In this document: piece after piece, positions 9,307-17,711 of the stretch
How the letters are laid out: each line of letters begins with the position of its first letter
How positions within the stretch are numbered: position 1 is the stretch's first letter
NCBI RefSeq assembly: GCF_050750585.1
Contig: NZ_JBOJLM010000008.1
Location: 124,001 to 188,000 of the forward strand
DNA: 64,000 nucleotides
Direction of reading: 5' to 3'
DNA from: Salinimicrobium sp050750585
GTDB taxonomy: Bacteria; Bacteroidota; Bacteroidia; Flavobacteriales; Flavobacteriaceae
The notes under the pieces: generated by a model
Told to the model about the DNA's origin: nothing
Seen by the model: only the letters and a program-made list of their open reading frames with translations
Database searches by the model: none
Position numbers and translations under genes: made by a program

Positions 9307-9591
9307 ATGGCACAGTCAGATTCTAAGACCACAAAAGATCATAACACAATTAAAAACTGGACCGAAGAAAGAGACGGAAAACCTGCAGTGGTAGAAAGTA
9401 CAACAAACAGTAGTGAAGGTGGGGGGTTACTCCGCATCAATTTCCCTGGTTATGCAGAAGATAATCTCAAAAATATCTCGTGGGAAGAGTTCTTCAGGAT
9501 ATTCGACGAAAATAATTTACAATTCCTTTACCAGGAAGAAACCAAAGATGGTGGAGAAAGTAAATTTTTCAAATTCGTGAGCGATGAATAA
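9307..9591 (+). CDS. Conserved small acidic Flavobacteriia protein
   Basis: This 94-residue acidic protein (MAQSDSKTTKDHNTIKNW start) has the central GGGLLRINFPG and ISWEEFFRIFDENNLQFLYQ blocks. In my recollection close relatives in Flavobacteriia are stored as hypothetical proteins, sometimes misnamed 1,4-alpha-glucan branching enzyme. Nothing here resembles a glycoside hydrolase, so that name should not be carried over. ATG at 9307 is better than the upstream in-frame codon at 9250. It is probably cytosolic; the function is unknown. Confidence 0.65.
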   Translation: MAQSDSKTTKDHNTIKNWTEERDGKPAVVESTTNSSEGGGLLRINFPGYAEDNLKNISWEEFFRIFDENNLQFLYQEETKDGGESKFFKFVSDE

Positions 9592-9761
9592 TAGAGATCT
9601 TTAGAAAAAGGTCAAAGTGGAAAACCTATTCAGAATTAATTCAGGAACTCAGAAATCTTTTTTCTATTGAAGAGAACTTCTGAAGACTTCTACTTCCTAA
9701 TGTAGCACCAATAAGCTAAATTTGATTTTCAATTTTCCTGCTAAGAAAATCAGTTACATTC

Positions 9762-10634
9762 ATGTACAAAATAAAGAACGATCAATTAAGTATAGGGGTA
9801 CGAAAAACCGGTGCTGAACTCTGCAGCCTGAAAAAGAACGGAAGTGAACTTGAATATATCTGGCAGAGAAATTCCGAAATTTGGAGTGGACAGGCCCCAA
9901 ACCTTTTTCCTGTTGTTGGAGGTCTAAAAGAAGATACTTACTTCTTTGAAGGCAATAAATATTCTTTGTCAAGACATGGCTTTCTTAGGCACAACAAAAA
10001 TTTTACTCTTAAAGAACAGCATGAAAAGCAGCTGGTCTTTGAGCTAAGCTATTCTGAAGAAACCCTGAAAATATATCCTTTCAAATTTACTTTCGAAATA
10101 AGTTTTACCCTCAAAGAAAATAAAGTGTGTGTTTCTCATCGAGTCCTTAATCTTGATGAGAAGCCGCTCTATTTTTCCCTCGGCGGGCATCCTGCTTTTA
10201 ATGTTCCGCTCTATGAAGATGAATCTATGGAAGATTATTTTCTTGAGTTTGATAGGGATATGGACCTCCACAGTTATACCCTCACTAACAAAGGTTTAAT
10301 CAAAGAGCAGACGGTTGAAGTGCTCAAAAATGATAAAAAGATTCAGCTTTATAAAAACCTTTTTGACCGGGATGCTCTTATTTTTAAAGATATCCCCTCG
10401 AAAAGACTCAGCTTGAAAAATAATTCCGGCAAAAATATTCTTACTGTTGAATATGAAGATTTCAGGCACCTGGGAATATGGTCAAAACCGGCAGCTCCTT
10501 TCGTTTGTCTTGAACCATGGCTAGGTTATGCCGATATCGAAAATACTAATCAGGATCTAAAAACGAAAGAAGGCATTAACGAATTAATGCCTTCTCAGGA
10601 ATTTAAAGCCTCTTATTCTATTAGAATAGAATAA
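9762..10634 (+). CDS. Aldose 1-epimerase family protein
   Basis: This 290-residue protein has the galactose-mutarotase-like beta-sandwich of the YeaD/aldose epimerase branch. Typical pieces are LSRHGFLRHNKNF (about residue 70), FSLGGHPAFNVPL (about residue 140) and a late CLEPWLGYAD. The two histidine-bearing segments are the expected catalytic and sugar-binding regions. It probably interconverts anomers of a hexose or hexose phosphate. It stands alone, without sugar-metabolism neighbours. Confidence 0.82.
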   Translation: MYKIKNDQLSIGVRKTGAELCSLKKNGSELEYIWQRNSEIWSGQAPNLFPVVGGLKEDTYFFEGNKYSLSRHGFLRHNKNFTLKEQHEKQLVFELSYSEETLKIYPFKFTFEISFTLKENKVCVSHRVLNLDEKPLYFSLGGHPAFNVPLYEDESMEDYFLEFDRDMDLHSYTLTNKGLIKEQTVEVLKNDKKIQLYKNLFDRDALIFKDIPSKRLSLKNNSGKNILTVEYEDFRHLGIWSKPAAPFVCLEPWLGYADIENTNQDLKTKEGINELMPSQEFKASYSIRIE

Positions 10635-10644
10635 GAGAACAAAT

Positions 10645-10752
10645 TTAGTTTCTGGTCTTCTTTTTGGCGGCTTTGGCGGCACGCTTTTCTTTCAGGCTTA
10701 GAACGGGTTCTTTCTTAGCTGAATTCTTTGAAGGTGATTTTTCTTTAGGCAT
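10645..10752 (-). CDS. Tiny lysine-rich basic protein (35 aa)
   Basis: ATG at 10752 to TAA at 10645-10647 encodes 35 residues, beginning MPKEKSPSKNSAKKEP and ending LKEKRAAKAAKKKTRN. Almost half are Lys, Arg or Ala. Short basic tails like this are common in Flavobacteriia and may bind RNA or DNA. That is inference from composition only. Confidence 0.5.
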   Translation of the reverse strand: MPKEKSPSKNSAKKEPVLSLKEKRAAKAAKKKTRN

Positions 10753-10854
10753 CTTTTTGCATATTTAATTTAGTATAAATGTAGTGAAAGAGATGAATCG
10801 AAATCAAGCAATTAAAACTTTTTTAATCAGCAGCATATAAAAAAAATAATCTCC

Positions 10855-10871
10855 CAAAAATGGCATTTTTG
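10855..10871. repeat. 17-bp palindrome copy (CAAAAATGGCATTTTTG)
   Basis: Perfect copy, with outer CTC/GAG arms lengthening the symmetry. It lies 33 bp past the 3' end of lpdA, where it could also act as a hairpin for that transcript. Confidence 0.8.
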
Positions 10872-10903
10872 AGAGATCATTTTGAATGTATATTAAGCTG
10901 AAT

Positions 10904-12310
10904 CTATGAATGAATCGGCCTGTTATCGGTGGCTGCAAGGGCAGCTTCTTTAACGGCTTCAGCATAGGTGGGGTGAGCATGGCTCATCCTTGAAATATCT
11001 TCGGCCGAGGCACGAAACTCCATGGCAGTCACAGCTTCAGCAATAAGATCGGCTACCCGGGCACCTATCATGTGCACGCCAAGTACCTCATCTGTAGCTT
11101 CGTCGGAAAGTATCTTCACCATTCCGTCGATATCTCCACTGGCTCTTGATCTTCCCAGGGCACGCATAGGGAATTTTCCTTCCTTATATTTTACACCTTC
11201 TTCTTTTAGTTGCTCTTCGGTCTTACCAACGGCGGCAACTTCAGGCCATGTATAAACCACACCCGGAATTAGGTTGTAATCGATGTGCGGCTTTTGTCCG
11301 GCGATAACTTCAGCAACAAGAGTTCCTTCTTCCGAAGCTTTGTGCGCCAGCATTGGCCCTTTGATCACATCTCCTATGGCATAAATATTCTTTGCTGAAG
11401 TTTGGAGCTGGGCATTCACCTCTACCCTTCCACGGTCGTCAATTTTCACTCCCGCAGCTTCAGCATTAAGTCCTTCAGTATAAGGTTTACGACCTACAGA
11501 AACCAGGCAGTAATCCCCTTTAAATTCTACTTCTTTATCTTTTTTGTCTTTGGCTTTGACCACGACTTCATCCCCGTTACGCTCTACAGAATTCACCTGG
11601 TGCGAAACATAGAACTTCATTCCCTGCTTCTTAAGGCTCCTGGTCAATTCTTTGGCAAGGGCAGCATCCATTGTAGGAATAATACTGTCCATATACTCCA
11701 CAACCGAAACTTTTGCGCCGAGCCTCATATATACCTGCCCAAGTTCCAAACCTATCACTCCGCCACCAATCACAATAAGGTGTTCGGGAATTTCTTTAAG
11801 TTCAAGAGCTTCTGTAGAAGTGATGATCTTTTCTTTGTCAAGCTTTATAAATGGAAGATTCGCCGGTTTTGAACCTGTTGCAATAATGCTGTTTTTAGCT
11901 TCAAGAACTTCGGTTTCACCGTTAGATTTTTTGATGTTGATATGAGTTTCATCTTTAAAAGAACCCACACCTTCAAAAACCTCGATATTGTTCTTGTTCA
12001 TAAGAAACTTTATCCCGTCTACCGTTTGGTTCACCACAGAACGTTTTCTCTCGATCATTTTTTCCAGGTTCACTTTTACCTCCCCCGGAATTTCAATCCC
12101 GTGCTCTTCAAAATGCTTCACGGCATCATCGTAATGATGTGAAGAATCGAGTAGCGCCTTGCTGGGAATACATCCCACGTTTAAACAGGTGCCTCCAAGA
12201 CTGGAATACTTTTCTATAAGTGCGGTTTTCATCCCCAATTGCGCGCAACGAATGGCAGCGACATATCCTCCCGGGCCTGAACCTATAACAGCAACATCAT
12301 ATTTGCTCAT
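10904..12310 (-). CDS. lpdA: Dihydrolipoyl dehydrogenase (E3)
   Basis: This 468-residue FAD enzyme reoxidises the lipoyl group of 2-oxoacid dehydrogenase complexes and the glycine cleavage system, passing electrons to NAD+. The FAD motif GSGPGG is at residues 10-15. The redox pair is C42 and C47 in GGTCLNVGCIPSK. An NAD-binding motif GGGVIGLELG is near residue 182, and the C-terminal HAHPTYAEAVKEA carries the catalytic His-Glu pair. Length is normal for the family. It is a single gene here, not in a pyruvate dehydrogenase operon. A promoter box is visible at 12345-12352. Confidence 0.95.
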   Translation of the reverse strand: MSKYDVAVIGSGPGGYVAAIRCAQLGMKTALIEKYSSLGGTCLNVGCIPSKALLDSSHHYDDAVKHFEEHGIEIPGEVKVNLEKMIERKRSVVNQTVDGIKFLMNKNNIEVFEGVGSFKDETHINIKKSNGETEVLEAKNSIIATGSKPANLPFIKLDKEKIITSTEALELKEIPEHLIVIGGGVIGLELGQVYMRLGAKVSVVEYMDSIIPTMDAALAKELTRSLKKQGMKFYVSHQVNSVERNGDEVVVKAKDKKDKEVEFKGDYCLVSVGRKPYTEGLNAEAAGVKIDDRGRVEVNAQLQTSAKNIYAIGDVIKGPMLAHKASEEGTLVAEVIAGQKPHIDYNLIPGVVYTWPEVAAVGKTEEQLKEEGVKYKEGKFPMRALGRSRASGDIDGMVKILSDEATDEVLGVHMIGARVADLIAEAVTAMEFRASAEDISRMSHAHPTYAEAVKEAALAATDNRPIHS

Positions 12311-12344
12311 AAGTAAGTTTTTTGTTGAGTTTTTACAAGAATAA

Positions 12345-12352
12345 CAAAAGTA
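12345..12352 (-). promoter_or_regulatory. Likely -7 promoter box for lpdA
   Basis: Read on the minus strand, TACTTTTG matches TAnnTTTG and lies about 35 bp before the lpdA ATG. A possible TTTG lies further upstream (12366-12369), but at 13 bp the spacing is shorter than usual. Confidence 0.4.
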
Positions 12353-12391
12353 CGACTATTAATGACAAATGAAAAGACTGGATTGTTTTGG

Positions 12392-12474
12392 GAGATATTA
12401 GATGTGAGATATTAGATATTAGATATGAGATATTAGATATGAGATATTAGATATTAGATATGAGATGTGAGATA
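12392..12474. repeat. Tandem AT-rich repeat (GATATTAGATATGA-type units)
   Basis: About 80 bp are built from irregular copies of AGATATTAGATATG and AGATGTGAG in the gap between lpdA and the Lrp gene. Such low-complexity arrays are prone to slippage. No function is evident. Confidence 0.75.
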
Positions 12475-12490
12475 AAGAAAATTTGGCTCC

Positions 12491-12541
12491 TGAACCTTAA
12501 ACGTTGAACCTTGAACGTTGAACCTTGAACCTTGAACCTTA
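12491..12541. repeat. Tandem GAACCTT repeat
   Basis: Units of TTGAACCTTGAAC and TTGAACGT repeat up to the stop codon of the Lrp gene, whose TAA (12539-12541) is formed by the array's last bases. Similar arrays are frequent between genes in Bacteroidota. Confidence 0.75.
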
Positions 12542-12997
12542 AACACTTAACTCGGTGGTGTTTTTAACGGGACTTATAACAAAAGTACTTTGGGTACTGC
12601 CAATGTGTTGCAGCGTGGTGAGCTTGTTGAGCATAAACTCCCGGTAAGCCTCCATATCCTTCACCATTACTTTCAGAATATAGTCATATTCACCGCTCAC
12701 GTGAAAAACCTCCAGCACCTCGGGCAGTTTGGTAACCTGGCTTTCAAAGCCGGTAACATTCCCTTTGGTATGCTGCACCAGTTTGATGTGGCAAAAAGCT
12801 GTAAAGGAACGCTCCACTTTTTCGGGTCTTACAAGGGCTACGTATTTGGAAATTACCCCGGCACGTTCCAGTTTCCTTATCCGTTCATAAACAGCAGTAA
12901 CTGAAAGCCCCAGTTTTCCGGCCAGTTCTTTGTTGGTCTTTTTTGAGTTCTCCTGCAGTAAAGCCAGCAGTTTTTTATCGGTGGGATCGCTAATCAT
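12539..12997 (-). CDS. Lrp/AsnC-family transcriptional regulator
   Basis: This 152-residue regulator has an N-terminal helix-turn-helix (about residues 5-50, with LAGKLGLSVTAVYERIRKLE) and a C-terminal RAM/AsnC ligand-binding domain (KVMVKDMEAYREFM). Lrp-type factors form octamers and usually sense an amino acid. The gene is divergent from a methionine gamma-lyase-like gene, so it probably controls that gene in response to methionine or a related amino acid; this is inferred from position. The longer reading up to 13156 is rejected because it crosses a promoter box and the palindrome, while ATG at 12997 starts the domain normally. Confidence 0.88.
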   Translation of the reverse strand: MISDPTDKKLLALLQENSKKTNKELAGKLGLSVTAVYERIRKLERAGVISKYVALVRPEKVERSFTAFCHIKLVQHTKGNVTGFESQVTKLPEVLEVFHVSGEYDYILKVMVKDMEAYREFMLNKLTTLQHIGSTQSTFVISPVKNTTELSV

Positions 12998-13029
12998 TCC
13001 GTAATTTTTCCTGAAATAATGTATATAAA

Positions 13030-13037
13030 CAAATATA
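13030..13037 (-). promoter_or_regulatory. Likely -7 promoter box for the Lrp gene
   Basis: On the minus strand TATATTTG fits TAnnTTTG, 33 bp before the Lrp ATG. The palindrome copy at 13052-13068 would overlap the -33 region. Confidence 0.4.
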
Positions 13038-13051
13038 TCTGAAATATTATC

Positions 13052-13068
13052 TAAAAATGTCATTTTTG
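13052..13068. repeat. 17-bp palindrome copy (TAAAAATGTCATTTTTG)
   Basis: Near-perfect copy between the divergent Lrp and methionine gamma-lyase-like genes, inside the presumed promoter region of the regulator. Confidence 0.75.
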
Positions 13069-13154
13069 GCAGATAAATATTCTGTGCAGGAGCATCATCG
13101 TTGATTTTATTTCTGAAATTTCTTTTCTTTGGATAGAATAAAAATATAAACATC

Positions 13155-14378
13155 ATGAAATTTAAACCGGCAGATAAGATACAGGACCTGCAGTACTTTG
13201 GAGAATTTGGAGGGGTAAACCCGAGTATTTCCGATTCTTCTACTTACACCTTCCTTTCAGCAAAGACAATGTTTGACACCTTTGAAGGTAACGCCGAAGG
13301 TTGTTATTTATATTCCCGTCACTCCTCCCCTTCCAATTTATATTTGGGCGAAGCACTTGCGGCTATGGAAGGTACCGAGGCTGCAAACGTGGCAGCTAGT
13401 GGAATGGGCGCTATCACCCCGGTTTTACTACAACTGTGCCAGGCAGGAGATCACATTATTTCCAGCCGCACCATTTACGGCGGGACCTACGCCTTCCTCA
13501 AGAACTTTGCACCCCGTTTAAACATCACTACTTCTTTTGTTGATATCACCAACCTTGAAAAGGTAGAAGCTGCTATAACCAAAGACACTAAGGTAATTTA
13601 CTGTGAAGCCGTAAGTAACCCTTTACTGGAAGTAGCCGATCTTAAAGGACTTTCAGAAATAGCAAAAAAACACGGACTTAAATTCGTGGTAGATAACACT
13701 TTTTCGCCTCTTGCCATTTCGCCAGTAACTATGGGTGCCGATGCGGTGATTCACAGTCTTACAAAATTCATTAACGGCTCCAGCGATACTGTAGGGGGCG
13801 TGGTTTGCGGAACCCAGGAATTTATCAATGAACTTAGAAGTGTGAATGACGGAGCCAGTATGCTGCTGGGCCCAACGATGGATTCTATGCGGGCTGCTTC
13901 TATTCTAAAGAACCTGCGCACCCTGCACATTAGAATGAAACAACACAGCCACAATGCCCTTTTCCTTGCCGAAAAATTTGAGCAGGACGGCCTTAGAACT
14001 GTATATCCCGGTCTAAAAAGCCATCCGGGACATGAAATGTACAAAAGCATGATGAACAAGGAGTACGGTTACGGCGGAATGTTGGTTGTAGATGCCGGTT
14101 CCCTTGATAAAGCCAATGCCCTTATGGAAATGATGCAGGAAAAAAACCTTGGCTACCTTGCAGTAAGCCTCGGGTTCTACAAAACCCTCTTTAGTGCCCC
14201 CGGAACCTCGACTTCTTCGGAAATTCCTGAAGAAGAGCAAAAAGAAATGGGACTTTCTGACGGAATCATAAGATTCTCTATTGGTCTTGACAATGATGTT
14301 GAGCGCACTTACAGGATGATGAGGGAGTGCATGGAAAAAGTGGGTATCCTAAAACCTTCGGAAGCAGCAACAAACTAA
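13155..14378 (+). CDS. Cys/Met metabolism PLP enzyme, methionine gamma-lyase-like
   Basis: This 407-residue enzyme is of the trans-sulfuration PLP family (cystathionine gamma-synthase/lyase, methionine gamma-lyase). The PLP lysine is K204 in HSLTKFINGSSD. The phosphate-binding loop GMGAI is near residue 82 and the SRTIYGGTYAF segment near residue 112 stacks on the cofactor. Methionine gamma-lyase would split methionine to methanethiol, ammonia and 2-oxobutyrate; cystathionine or homocysteine cleavage cannot be excluded. The divergent Lrp-type regulator supports an amino-acid catabolic role. A perfect long hairpin lies past the stop. Confidence 0.8.
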   Translation: MKFKPADKIQDLQYFGEFGGVNPSISDSSTYTFLSAKTMFDTFEGNAEGCYLYSRHSSPSNLYLGEALAAMEGTEAANVAASGMGAITPVLLQLCQAGDHIISSRTIYGGTYAFLKNFAPRLNITTSFVDITNLEKVEAAITKDTKVIYCEAVSNPLLEVADLKGLSEIAKKHGLKFVVDNTFSPLAISPVTMGADAVIHSLTKFINGSSDTVGGVVCGTQEFINELRSVNDGASMLLGPTMDSMRAASILKNLRTLHIRMKQHSHNALFLAEKFEQDGLRTVYPGLKSHPGHEMYKSMMNKEYGYGGMLVVDAGSLDKANALMEMMQEKNLGYLAVSLGFYKTLFSAPGTSTSSEIPEEEQKEMGLSDGIIRFSIGLDNDVERTYRMMRECMEKVGILKPSEAATN

Positions 14379-14430
14379 ATAGCGCTTTAGAATACTTCCG
14401 AAGTAAATATCTTAGGAAATAATATTTTCA

Positions 14431-14467
14431 TATAAGGTTCCAAAAATGCCATTTTTGGAACCTTATA
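14431..14467. repeat. Long perfect palindrome containing the 17-bp motif
   Basis: The 17-bp motif (14441-14457) is extended on both sides to 18-bp arms around a single central C (14449), giving a 37-bp palindrome with no loop. It lies 52 bp after the methionine gamma-lyase-like gene and could end transcription, but a hairpin without a loop is unusual for a terminator. Confidence 0.85.
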
Positions 14468-14505
14468 TTTTATCAACATATAGTCTTAAAGCGAGTTTGA
14501 ATCTT

Positions 14506-14513
14506 TATATTTG
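14506..14513 (+). promoter_or_regulatory. Likely -7 promoter box of the deoC-deoD operon
   Basis: TATATTTG fits TAnnTTTG exactly. Transcription from here would begin just before the predicted leader structure at 14522-14577. No convincing -33 TTTG stands at the standard distance. Confidence 0.5.
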
Positions 14514-14521
14514 TGAGGTTT

Positions 14522-14577
14522 TGCCGGTGAGACAGGTGACCGCACATACGGTGCCCCTCATCATATATTGACCGGCA
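14522..14577 (+). promoter_or_regulatory. Candidate structured leader RNA of deoC-deoD
   Basis: A 56-nt block is closed by TGCCGGT (14522-14528) and ACCGGCA (14571-14577). Nested inside, TGAG (14528-14531) can pair with CTCA (14557-14560), and ACCG (14539-14542) with CGGT (14549-14552) around a CACATA loop. It sits right after the promoter box and 33 nt before the deoC ATG, and is much more GC-rich than its surroundings. It could be a riboswitch-like or protein-bound leader. I recognise no known class. Confidence 0.4.
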
Positions 14578-14610
14578 TATTTGTCACATTTTTGTTTTAA
14601 ATAAATATTC

Positions 14611-15264
14611 ATGATAGAGATTAACAGGTACATAGATCACACTATTCTCAAAGCAACAGCTACCAGTGAGGATATTGTGGAGCTATGTAAAGAAGCTAAA
14701 GAGTACAATTTTTTCTCGGTTTGCGTGAACAGCGGTTTTGTACCTCTTGCTAAAAAAGAACTTGAAGGAACTGATGTAAAAGTTTGTACGGTGGTTGGTT
14801 TTCCTTTGGGAGCTATGTCTACTGCCGCTAAAGTATTTGAGACTCAACAAGCTCTCAAAGATGGCGCTGAAGAGGTTGACATGGTGATCAATATTGGGGA
14901 ACTGAAGTCCAAAAACTTCAAACAAGTAGAAGAAGAGATCGCCGAAATTAAAAAGACGGTAGGTGATAAGGTTCTCAAAGTAATTATTGAGACATGCTAC
15001 CTCACCCCTCAGGAAATTGTTTTGGCCAGCGAAATTGCTGTAAAAGCAAAAGCCGATTTTGTAAAAACCTCTACCGGATTTGGCAATGACGGCGCCCGAC
15101 TCGAAAATATTGAGTTAATGAAAAAAGCGGTTGAAGGGAAGGCAAAATTAAAAGCATCTGGAGGTATAAAGAATCTTGACACCGCTTTGTCTTTCATTGA
15201 AGCAGGAGTAGAAAGAATAGGAACTTCTTCGGGAATATCAATTGTAAAGGAATTAAAAAAATGA
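14611..15264 (+). CDS. deoC: Deoxyribose-phosphate aldolase
   Basis: This 217-residue class I aldolase splits 2-deoxyribose 5-phosphate into acetaldehyde and glyceraldehyde 3-phosphate, the end of deoxynucleoside salvage. The Schiff-base lysine is K152 in FVKTSTGFG, and the second catalytic lysine is in KASGGIK near residue 182. The N-terminal YIDHTILKA is diagnostic. It shares an ATGA overlap with deoD, so the two are translated as a pair. Length is normal for the short DeoC form. Confidence 0.95.
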   Translation: MIEINRYIDHTILKATATSEDIVELCKEAKEYNFFSVCVNSGFVPLAKKELEGTDVKVCTVVGFPLGAMSTAAKVFETQQALKDGAEEVDMVINIGELKSKNFKQVEEEIAEIKKTVGDKVLKVIIETCYLTPQEIVLASEIAVKAKADFVKTSTGFGNDGARLENIELMKKAVEGKAKLKASGGIKNLDTALSFIEAGVERIGTSSGISIVKELKK

Positions 15265-15959
15265 GCATACACATTGGCGCCAAAAAAGGCGATATAGCAG
15301 AAACAGTATTGTTACCAGGAGATCCATTAAGAGCAAAATGGATTGCAGAAACTTATCTTGAAGACATAAATTGTTACAACCAGGTACGCAACATGTTTGG
15401 GTACACAGGTACTTATAAGGGACGAAAGATTTCGGTTCAGGGAACCGGGATGGGTGTACCTTCAATTTCCATTTATGCTCACGAATTGATCAATGAATTT
15501 GGTGTAAAAAACCTCATTAGAGTTGGTAGCGCCGGGTCTTATCAAAAAAGTGTGAAGCTTCGTGATATCGTTATTGCCATGGCGGCTTCATCAACTTCAG
15601 GAATTAATCAGTATAGATTTCAGGGAGCCGATTTTGCACCTACTGCAAGTTTCAGTCTCTTTCAGCAGGCTATTGAAAAAGCAAAAGAAAAGAACATCGA
15701 GGTAAAGGCAGGGAATGTACTTACCAGCGATGAATTCTACGCCGATGAATTTGAATCTTATCAAATGTGGTCTAATTTCGGGGTGCTTTGTGTAGAAATG
15801 GAATCCTCTGGCTTGTATACAATTGCAGCTAAACACGGGGTAAACGCCCTTTCTCTTCTTACCATATCTGACTCTTTGGTGACGAAAGAAAAAACCACTA
15901 CCGAAGAACGCGAAAGCACTTTTAAAGGAATGGTGGAAATTGCACTTGAATTAGGATAA
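15261..15959 (+). CDS. deoD: Purine-nucleoside phosphorylase, DeoD type
   Basis: This 232-residue enzyme of the hexameric PNP/uridine phosphorylase family cleaves purine (deoxy)nucleosides with phosphate to base and (deoxy)ribose 1-phosphate. Phosphate-binding GDPLRAKWIAETYL is near residue 20, VGSAGS near residue 90, the nucleoside-contact VEMESSGLY near residue 178, and SDSLVT near residue 204. The start overlaps the deoC stop by four bases (ATGA), so substrate made here can feed the aldolase after a mutase step; no mutase gene is in this operon. A terminator follows. Confidence 0.93.
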   Translation: MSIHIGAKKGDIAETVLLPGDPLRAKWIAETYLEDINCYNQVRNMFGYTGTYKGRKISVQGTGMGVPSISIYAHELINEFGVKNLIRVGSAGSYQKSVKLRDIVIAMAASSTSGINQYRFQGADFAPTASFSLFQQAIEKAKEKNIEVKAGNVLTSDEFYADEFESYQMWSNFGVLCVEMESSGLYTIAAKHGVNALSLLTISDSLVTKEKTTTEERESTFKGMVEIALELG

Positions 15960-15980
15960 AATATCTCATATAAATTAAAC

Positions 15981-16017
15981 AAAAGCGGAAATTTCAAATT
16001 GAAGTTTCCGCTTTTTT
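15981..16017 (+). terminator. Rho-independent terminator after deoD
   Basis: AAAAGCGGAAA is matched by TTTCCGCTTTT with a short AT-rich loop, followed by a T run. It lies 21 bp past the deoD stop. Confidence 0.85.
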
Positions 16018-16163
16018 ATTTTAACTGCAGATTGTTCAGAAGCTATACAAATTGTTTTTTTCTGTTCAAAAGGGTATTTTCATAGCCAAGTATTGAAGTC
16101 TCACCTTTTGACTTTTAACGAAAAATCGTAACATTACGCATTCAAAAATTTACACCCCCTTAA

Positions 16164-17642
16164 ATGGAAGACGAAAAATTCATCAAAGACACAAAAGTTC
16201 TTGAAAATCGTGAGTTGAATATTTGGGAAGCATTGTTTCCTGTATTTGCCTTAGTTGGAATGCTGGCGTACAACGTTTTTGTTTATGGAGACGACTCCCT
16301 TAGCGGTTCCAACCAGTTCATCCTTCTATTGGGAGCAGCGGTTGCGGCCATAGTTGGAATGTTCAACAAGGTGAAGTTCGACACCATGATTGAGGAGGTG
16401 GCCAATAATATTAAATCTACCACCGGTGCAATCCTTATCCTGCTTATGGTAGGCTCTTTGGCAGGCACCTGGCTTATTAGTGGAATTATCCCCACGATGA
16501 TCTACTACGGATTACAGATACTCAATCCTACCATTTTTCTGGCAGCAACCGTGGTCATTTGTTCGGTGATCTCTGTGGCCACCGGAAGTAGCTGGACCAC
16601 TTCGGCGACTGTAGGGATTGCATTAATAGGAATTGCCGAAGCTCTGGGTATCTCGGTAGGAATGACTGCCGGTGCGATACTTTCGGGTGCATATTTTGGA
16701 GATAAGATGTCGCCCCTTAGTGATACCACTAACCTAGCCCCTGCCATGGCCGGGACAGATCTTTTTACTCACATACGATATATGACCCTCACGACGGTAC
16801 CCACCATCGCGATCACTATCATTGTTTTCATTATTCTTGGATTTACAGTAGAACCATCGGGAACTGCAGATACAAGCGCCATTCTGGCGTCGATTGACAG
16901 TGCGTTTAATATCAGCCCCTGGCTGTTTGCAGTACCTGTACTGGTTATTGTACTCATCGTCATGAAAACGTCTCCCCTCATTGCCCTGCTTCTTGGGACG
17001 CTACTGGGTGCTGCTGCTGCATTGATCTTTCAGCCAGAGGTGGTAACTGCCGTATCTGGTTATGAGCACCTTTCGTTTGAAGCGGCTTATGTGGGACTCA
17101 TGAATTCAATAACCATAGACACTTCGATCACTACAGATAACGCCCAACTCAACGATCTTTTCTCTTCGGGAGGAATGTATGGAATGCTGGGGACCATTTG
17201 GCTTATTATCTGCGCCATGGTCTTTGGTGGGATCATGGATGCCATTGGCGCTCTTGCTACTATTAGTAAAGCCCTTCTTAACCTGTTCCACACTACTTTC
17301 GGACTTTTTGCCAGCACCGTCTTTAGCTGTATTACGCTTAACGCCACAGCATCTGACCAGTATTTAGCTATTGTGGTACCGGGAAAAATGTTTGCCAAAG
17401 CTTACCGCGATAAAGGCCTGGCACCCGAGAATCTTAGCCGGTCGTTAGAAGATTCGGGTACCGTTACCTCTGTACTTATTCCGTGGAATACCTGTGGTGC
17501 TTATCACAGCGGGGTGCTTGGTGTGCCGGTAGCTTCTTACTTCGTTTATGCTATTTTTAACTACCTAAGCCCATTCATGACCTTATTCTATGCAGCTTTC
17601 AATATTAAAATAAGACAGCTGGCAGACAAAGCAACAACTTAA
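16164..17642 (+). CDS. nhaC: Na+/H+ antiporter, NhaC family
   Basis: This 492-residue integral membrane protein has about eleven hydrophobic helices. Family signatures are the GSSWTTSATVGIA stretch near residue 139, GAILSGAYFGDKMSPLSDTTN near residue 170, and the late TASDQYLAIVVPGKMF. It would expel Na+ in exchange for protons, in keeping with a marine lifestyle. It is a single gene with a terminator 70 bp downstream. Confidence 0.88.
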   Translation: MEDEKFIKDTKVLENRELNIWEALFPVFALVGMLAYNVFVYGDDSLSGSNQFILLLGAAVAAIVGMFNKVKFDTMIEEVANNIKSTTGAILILLMVGSLAGTWLISGIIPTMIYYGLQILNPTIFLAATVVICSVISVATGSSWTTSATVGIALIGIAEALGISVGMTAGAILSGAYFGDKMSPLSDTTNLAPAMAGTDLFTHIRYMTLTTVPTIAITIIVFIILGFTVEPSGTADTSAILASIDSAFNISPWLFAVPVLVIVLIVMKTSPLIALLLGTLLGAAAALIFQPEVVTAVSGYEHLSFEAAYVGLMNSITIDTSITTDNAQLNDLFSSGGMYGMLGTIWLIICAMVFGGIMDAIGALATISKALLNLFHTTFGLFASTVFSCITLNATASDQYLAIVVPGKMFAKAYRDKGLAPENLSRSLEDSGTVTSVLIPWNTCGAYHSGVLGVPVASYFVYAIFNYLSPFMTLFYAAFNIKIRQLADKATT

Positions 17643-17711
17643 TAACAATAAGTTATACAAAAAGAATAATAGCATTAGAAAAACCTATAACAAAATAAAA
17701 AATAAAGATTT

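Noticed and set aside
9307..9591. Naming the 94-residue protein a glucan branching enzyme
   Set aside because: It is far too short and has none of the GH13 motifs.
12487..12541. GAACCTT array as coding sequence
   Set aside because: Tandem repeats without a start codon or conserved frame; only the Lrp stop lies in it.
12998..13156. Longer Lrp regulator from 13156
   Set aside because: The extra 53 residues cross a promoter box and the palindrome and are not Lrp-like.
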